Source: Pirellulales bacterium
GTDB taxonomy: Bacteria > Planctomycetota > Planctomycetia > Pirellulales > JAICIG01
Length of the DNA: 10,427 bases
Assembly (NCBI GenBank): GCA_025924495.1
Contig: JAICIG010000282.1
Coordinates: 1-10,427, forward strand
Direction of reading: 5' to 3'
Shown: positions 7,190 through 10,427 of the stretch, piece by piece
Layout: each line of letters opens with the position of its first letter
Position numbering within the stretch: the stretch's first letter is position 1
Notes under the pieces: generated by a model
Database searches by the model: none
Seen by the model: the letters and a program-made list of their open reading frames with translations, nothing else
Told to the model about the DNA's origin: nothing
Translations under genes and position numbers: made by a program

Positions 7190-9653
7190 GAAAGTAGCTA
7201 CAGGATGCAGTTACAACGCCGGCGCTCGATCGCTGTGACGCGGCTGGGCCATGGCCGATTCTGCGCCTGCCGTGAGCGGGCGCTGGTCGCTGAGTTCCGG
7301 CATCCGCCCGGGGCAGGCGGGGCCACGCCTCTGCCATTCCAAGGCGCTGCGCGAAACGCGTATCCGGCGCCTTGCGCCCATCACTCTGTTGAGGCAGAGG
7401 GGGCTCTTCCTCGTCGAGCGGGCCAGTGCGCTTAGCTTTCGATCTTGGCGGTTTTTTCGGCGTCTCGCGGGGGGCGCCCTTGCCATTCGGCGCGGCGGCT
7501 TTAGGCGCCAGCGGCTTCTCGGGAGGCGACGGCTTCTCGGAAGGCGACGTTGCCTCGGTCGCGGGGCGCTGCCGCTCAGACGCGAGACCTATGCCCTGAG
7601 GCATGTCGACTTCCAAGAAAGCGGCGATACGCTGTTGCAGCACGGCAAATCGCTCGAGTAACGCAACGTACTTTTCATGCTCGGCGGCGTCTTGCTCTTC
7701 ATCCTTTCCGGCGAGTTGCTCGATCAACTGATCGAGCGACGCCAAATGCTTCTCGTTAATCTTCAATAGCTTGAGCGCGGAAAGACGGTCTTCTGCCTTC
7801 TCAAGTTGCTCGAACGCCCGCTCGGCCTCAGGCAACTTGGTCTCAAGTGAGGCAAGATCGACGCCTGGCCATACCTGGTAAATGAAAGTCCGGCTGGCGA
7901 CTTGCTCGGGGTTTTTCACCTCCCACTGCTGCTTGAGGCGCGCAAGGCGTTGCGACAATTGCGGCTGGTCGGGCTGCTCGCCGAGTGCGAGCGCATACTT
8001 GTCGAGCGCATCGTCGATGTTTCCTTCACGGAGCAATTCATTGCCAAGTTGGATCAATACGTTTGCACGTGCCTGGCCGTCGTCTTTCTCGATGGTTCGG
8101 GCGAGATTGGTGGCAAGCACGCGCAGGCCGGCTTGCTGGCGCTCGATTTCGGGGAGTTGCTGGTCGAGCCAACTCAGACGAGCGTTCTTCTCTTGGCCGA
8201 GCTCCTTGGCCTCTCCGTTGATTAGGCCGACTTCGCGTTTTGTCTGGACCAGCAGCTTGTCGAGCGAGGAGAGCAGATCTTGAGCGATGCGAGCCGCTTC
8301 TTCATAACGCTTGTCGGCGTTGGCGCCGTTGATCTGACGAATTCGCTCGCCCAACAATGCCTGGAGCGCGCGGACGTCGTCGACCAGATAACCGAGTTCT
8401 CGTTCGAAGTCGCCCTTTTTGGTGGCGGCCCGATCGACTGGCAACCGGCACGTAAAGTCGCATTGCGCGGCGGTAATCGGCAAGGGAAAGTCAATAGCCG
8501 AGCCCGCGCCTTGCCGAATGCGGATGTAGGCCACCTGGTTGAACGTGCGACCGGAAGCGACTTCGCCGCGAGGATTGGGCGAGCCGAGCAAGTCAGCGTC
8601 GTCGATCGAGTCGAAACCGCGATCAGAGGCATAGATCGTGGCAGCTTGCACTGCAGCGCCTGTTGCCTGATCCACGAGCCGCAAATTCAACCGGCCCGTC
8701 CGCGTCGGCAGCCTGGCCGCCTGAAAGCCGACGATGCGCGGACCGCGCCGCCAAGGTTTGGGCAGGTTTGTTTCTACGTTGGCCCAGTGCAGGCCCGTCT
8801 GACCTTCGATCCGCAGCAAGGTATAGGGAATCGGCATTCGAGTCAGTTCGCCATCGCGATCAAGCACGACGCAGAATGGCTGCAGCACGGCGCCCGGCGT
8901 AAGCCAGCGTTGTAACAGGCTCCAGCCGCGCGCTTGCGAGCCGCGGAAGACGAGTTCGACCTTGCTCGGGTCAGTCGTCGGAACGACCAGAGCAGTTGGA
9001 GAAAAGTCGTCGCGGGCCGCCAGGCACACTGCCTTGCCCAGCCAAGCTCGGTCGGCTGTCGTCGTTGTGCCCAACGGACCAATCTGCTCGAGGTCGCAAG
9101 TAATCTGTCGCCAGGCGATCCGATAAAGGCCATCGCGATAGTCGATCAAAAACAAAAAGATCGTCTCGCTGGCGTCAGCGAACAGCGTCGAGGAGCGGAA
9201 ATCTGCGTGGGAGAGCGAAAGACCGGCCAGACCGGTTTGTCCTAATCGATCGACCAGCGGGTGCCGCCTGACGACGCGCACCTGCGCCAGGTCGCCGAAC
9301 ACGCGGCGCAACTGATCGCTCGTTTGGCGCTCGATGGCGTCGGTCAAAAGCGGCGTCAGAGCGGCGTGATCGGCGAAGTGGAGTACGACGGTGATTCGAT
9401 AGGCGTCATTCGCATGTGCATCGAGTTGCGCGGCGGCGATTTTGGGCTCCAGGAGCAGAGTCGCGGCGAGAGCGCAAAATGGCGCGCAGCAGAAGGCTCG
9501 GATTGCGACTTTGCGTCGGAGAGAGGGCGCGTGACGTACAGCGAATCCGTTATGTATCTCCTCTCGTCCCAGCTCCTCTACGCTTGTTCTTATCGCGAAT
9601 CGCTGCCGCGGCGGACCTTCTATCGGCATTTGCTCTCGCGCGGTTTTTGACAT
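7179..9653 (-). CDS. Large exported protein of unknown function with coiled-coil and TPR-like regions
   Basis: About 824 residues; no family is recognised. Numbering here counts from the GTG at 9656, one codon before the chosen ATG. In order: a 48-residue polar N-region ending in a twin-arginine SLRRK, a hydrophobic signal-like segment (about 50-69) with a possible cleavage site at AAA-Q (74-77), an unassigned globular part (about 84-310), a short beta region resembling carboxypeptidase-regulatory repeats (about 320-382), long charged helices (415-520), one TPR-like unit (about 534-567), more coiled coil (600-680), and a Pro/Lys/Ser-rich tail from about 695. The ATG sits in a TGATG overlap with the upstream stop, with GAGAGG 7 bases before it. 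A later ATG at 9629 is also possible. The last 60 or so residues are basic, low in complexity and may be out of frame (see findings). Gene position suggests an envelope protein working with the binding proteins or cytochrome; this is inference. Confidence 0.8.
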   Translation of the reverse strand: MSKTAREQMPIEGPPRQRFAIRTSVEELGREEIHNGFAVRHAPSLRRKVAIRAFCCAPFCALAATLLLEPKIAAAQLDAHANDAYRITVVLHFADHAALTPLLTDAIERQTSDQLRRVFGDLAQVRVVRRHPLVDRLGQTGLAGLSLSHADFRSSTLFADASETIFLFLIDYRDGLYRIAWRQITCDLEQIGPLGTTTTADRAWLGKAVCLAARDDFSPTALVVPTTDPSKVELVFRGSQARGWSLLQRWLTPGAVLQPFCVVLDRDGELTRMPIPYTLLRIEGQTGLHWANVETNLPKPWRRGPRIVGFQAARLPTRTGRLNLRLVDQATGAAVQAATIYASDRGFDSIDDADLLGSPNPRGEVASGRTFNQVAYIRIRQGAGSAIDFPLPITAAQCDFTCRLPVDRAATKKGDFERELGYLVDDVRALQALLGERIRQINGANADKRYEEAARIAQDLLSSLDKLLVQTKREVGLINGEAKELGQEKNARLSWLDQQLPEIERQQAGLRVLATNLARTIEKDDGQARANVLIQLGNELLREGNIDDALDKYALALGEQPDQPQLSQRLARLKQQWEVKNPEQVASRTFIYQVWPGVDLASLETKLPEAERAFEQLEKAEDRLSALKLLKINEKHLASLDQLIEQLAGKDEEQDAAEHEKYVALLERFAVLQQRIAAFLEVDMPQGIGLASERQRPATEATSPSEKPSPPEKPLAPKAAAPNGKGAPRETPKKPPRSKAKRTGPLDEEEPPLPQQSDGRKAPDTRFAQRLGMAEAWPRLPRADAGTQRPAPAHGRRRIGHGPAASQRSSAGVVTASCSYFHAC
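7513..7548. repeat. Tandem 18-base repeat, two copies, inside the large exported protein
   Basis: Copies at 7513-7530 and 7531-7548 differ at one base. They encode the duplicated six-residue SPSEKP / SPPEKP unit of the proline- and lysine-rich tail. Such linkers often vary in copy number between strains. Confidence 0.75.
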
Positions 9654-10427
9654 CACTGTTCCTCTCGCTCACTGGTCTTCAGTTGCCAGTTTGCCACGTC
9701 CTTAAACAGCGTCAGCGGATCAAGGTCGACGTCGACCAGCGAGTTGTCGAGCGCAACGTACGTTTCGAGCTGCCATAAAGGAATGACGATCGCCCTTCGC
9801 GCCACATGGCCGTGAAGCTTGTGCATTGCGCGCTGTAAGTCCACAAATCGTTTGTGCAGGGCGAGGTCTCGGAAAAACTCATTCACTGAAACGTCGGCCG
9901 TGTATCCCAAGAAGTTAAGTCCGCCGCGAGCCTGAGCACGGGGGTCGGAATCGAACAAGCCGCCGAGCCAGAACGTCTGGTCACTGAAGTCATGCCTCCA
10001 ATAAGCCAGGTCGAAGTCGTGAACGTCGAGAACGCGAGTGAGGAATTGCTGGGCGCTGAGTCCGACGAGACGCAATTCGATCCCCGCTTCTTTCGCCTGA
10101 GCAGCCATCTGTCCGCATGCTTGCTCGGCGCCGGGCTCGCTTGTTCGGTAAACGAGATCGAGCCGCGGAAGATTGCCGATCTGGCGTTTCGCTTCGTCGG
10201 CGAGCGGTCGGGCCTGCCGAACATCGAACGATGGTACGTCAGAAGCATACGCCCAAGAACCATATGGAAACGGTCCGGTCAACTCAGCATGGTCGCTCGA
10301 ATGCCCTGGCGTACGAAATACAGCGTCGAGCACCGCGCGTCGATCGATGGCATGGGCCAGCGCCAATCGCAAATCTTGGCACTTCATCGCGGGACGCCGA
10401 AAGTTCGGAGCCAGGAACCAGACGCTC
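9653..10427 (-). CDS. C-terminal part of a family-5 ABC solute-binding protein (oligopeptide/nickel type), runs off right edge
   Basis: Only the end of the gene is in the window. The frame stays open from its TGA at 9655-9653 to the right edge. The first in-frame ATG (10387) is internal: the residues before it, SVWFLAPNFRRPA, join directly to the family hallmark LRLALAHAIDRRAVLDAVF, which lies in the middle of SBP_bac_5 proteins (DppA/OppA/NikA type). Further family features are the PFPYGSWAY segment, a second-lobe LDLVYR strand, DFDLAYWRHDFSD, and an end region with a buried hydrophobic strand before the C-terminus (AIVIPLWQLETYVAL). Proteins of this family sit outside the membrane and capture peptides, nickel-chelates or sugars. 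No matching OppB/OppC-type permease lies in the window, and the next gene starts within its stop codon. The ligand cannot be told. Confidence 0.88.
   Translation of the reverse strand, partial: SVWFLAPNFRRPAMKCQDLRLALAHAIDRRAVLDAVFRTPGHSSDHAELTGPFPYGSWAYASDVPSFDVRQARPLADEAKRQIGNLPRLDLVYRTSEPGAEQACGQMAAQAKEAGIELRLVGLSAQQFLTRVLDVHDFDLAYWRHDFSDQTFWLGGLFDSDPRAQARGGLNFLGYTADVSVNEFFRDLALHKRFVDLQRAMHKLHGHVARRAIVIPLWQLETYVALDNSLVDVDLDPLTLFKDVANWQLKTSEREEQ
9661..9666 (-). promoter_or_regulatory. Ribosome-binding site of the large exported protein
   Basis: GAGAGG on the minus strand lies inside the last codons of the upstream binding protein, 7 bases before the ATG at 9653 and 4 before the alternative GTG at 9656. 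With the TGATG overlap it points to coupled re-initiation. Confidence 0.6.

Noticed and set aside
8280..8915. Plus-strand ORF of 211 codons
   Set aside because: It is antisense to the large exported protein and has no coherent domain or ribosome-binding site.
7655..9763. Similar strings containing CGCAACGTAC near 7660 and 9750
   Set aside because: The shared core is only about ten bases and lies within two unrelated coding regions; chance is the simpler explanation.
10385..10387. ATG at 10387 as the true start of the family-5 binding protein
   Set aside because: Family sequence continues upstream of it in frame to the window edge, so this Met is internal.

Overview
The window looks like chromosomal DNA of a high-GC Gram-negative bacterium. 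The best guess is the Planctomycetes (Pirellulales-like), with moderate confidence. The reasons are the high GC, exported proteins with unusually long N-terminal extensions before the hydrophobic signal, use of GTG/TTG starts, a small double zinc-ribbon protein, and an iron-type ABC cassette joined to a multihaem cytochrome. No rRNA, tRNA, CRISPR array, transposase or phage gene was seen.

Every convincing gene is on the minus strand, so the transcript reads from high to low coordinates. In that order: (1) the C-terminal two fifths or so of a family-5 (oligopeptide/nickel type) ABC solute-binding protein, running off the right edge (9653-10427); (2) a large exported protein of unknown function with coiled-coil and TPR-like parts (7179-9653); (3) a membrane-anchored or secreted cytochrome c with five CXXCH haem sites (6218-7189); (4) an iron/thiamine-class solute-binding lipoprotein (5082-6221); (5) a fused two-domain ABC permease (3460-5085); (6) its ATPase (2338-3375); (7) a short, lidless Hsp70 (730-2307); (8) a two-zinc-ribbon protein (394-705); and possibly (9) the start of another gene running off the left edge (1-214).

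Genes 1 to 5 are joined by 1-4 base stop/start overlaps (TGATG, ATGA, GTGA) or an 11-base overlap. Short gaps of 84, 30 and 24 bases follow. This is strong evidence for a single operon whose promoter lies to the right of the window.

Genes 4, 5 and 6 make a complete importer: binding protein, double permease and ATPase. The unusual part is what precedes it: a second binding protein of a different family, a large uncharacterised exported protein and a pentahaem cytochrome. One inference is that the envelope proteins handle (possibly reduce) a metal or metal complex before import. The ligand cannot be read from the sequence. The Hsp70 and zinc-ribbon genes may be a separate functional unit carried on the same transcript.
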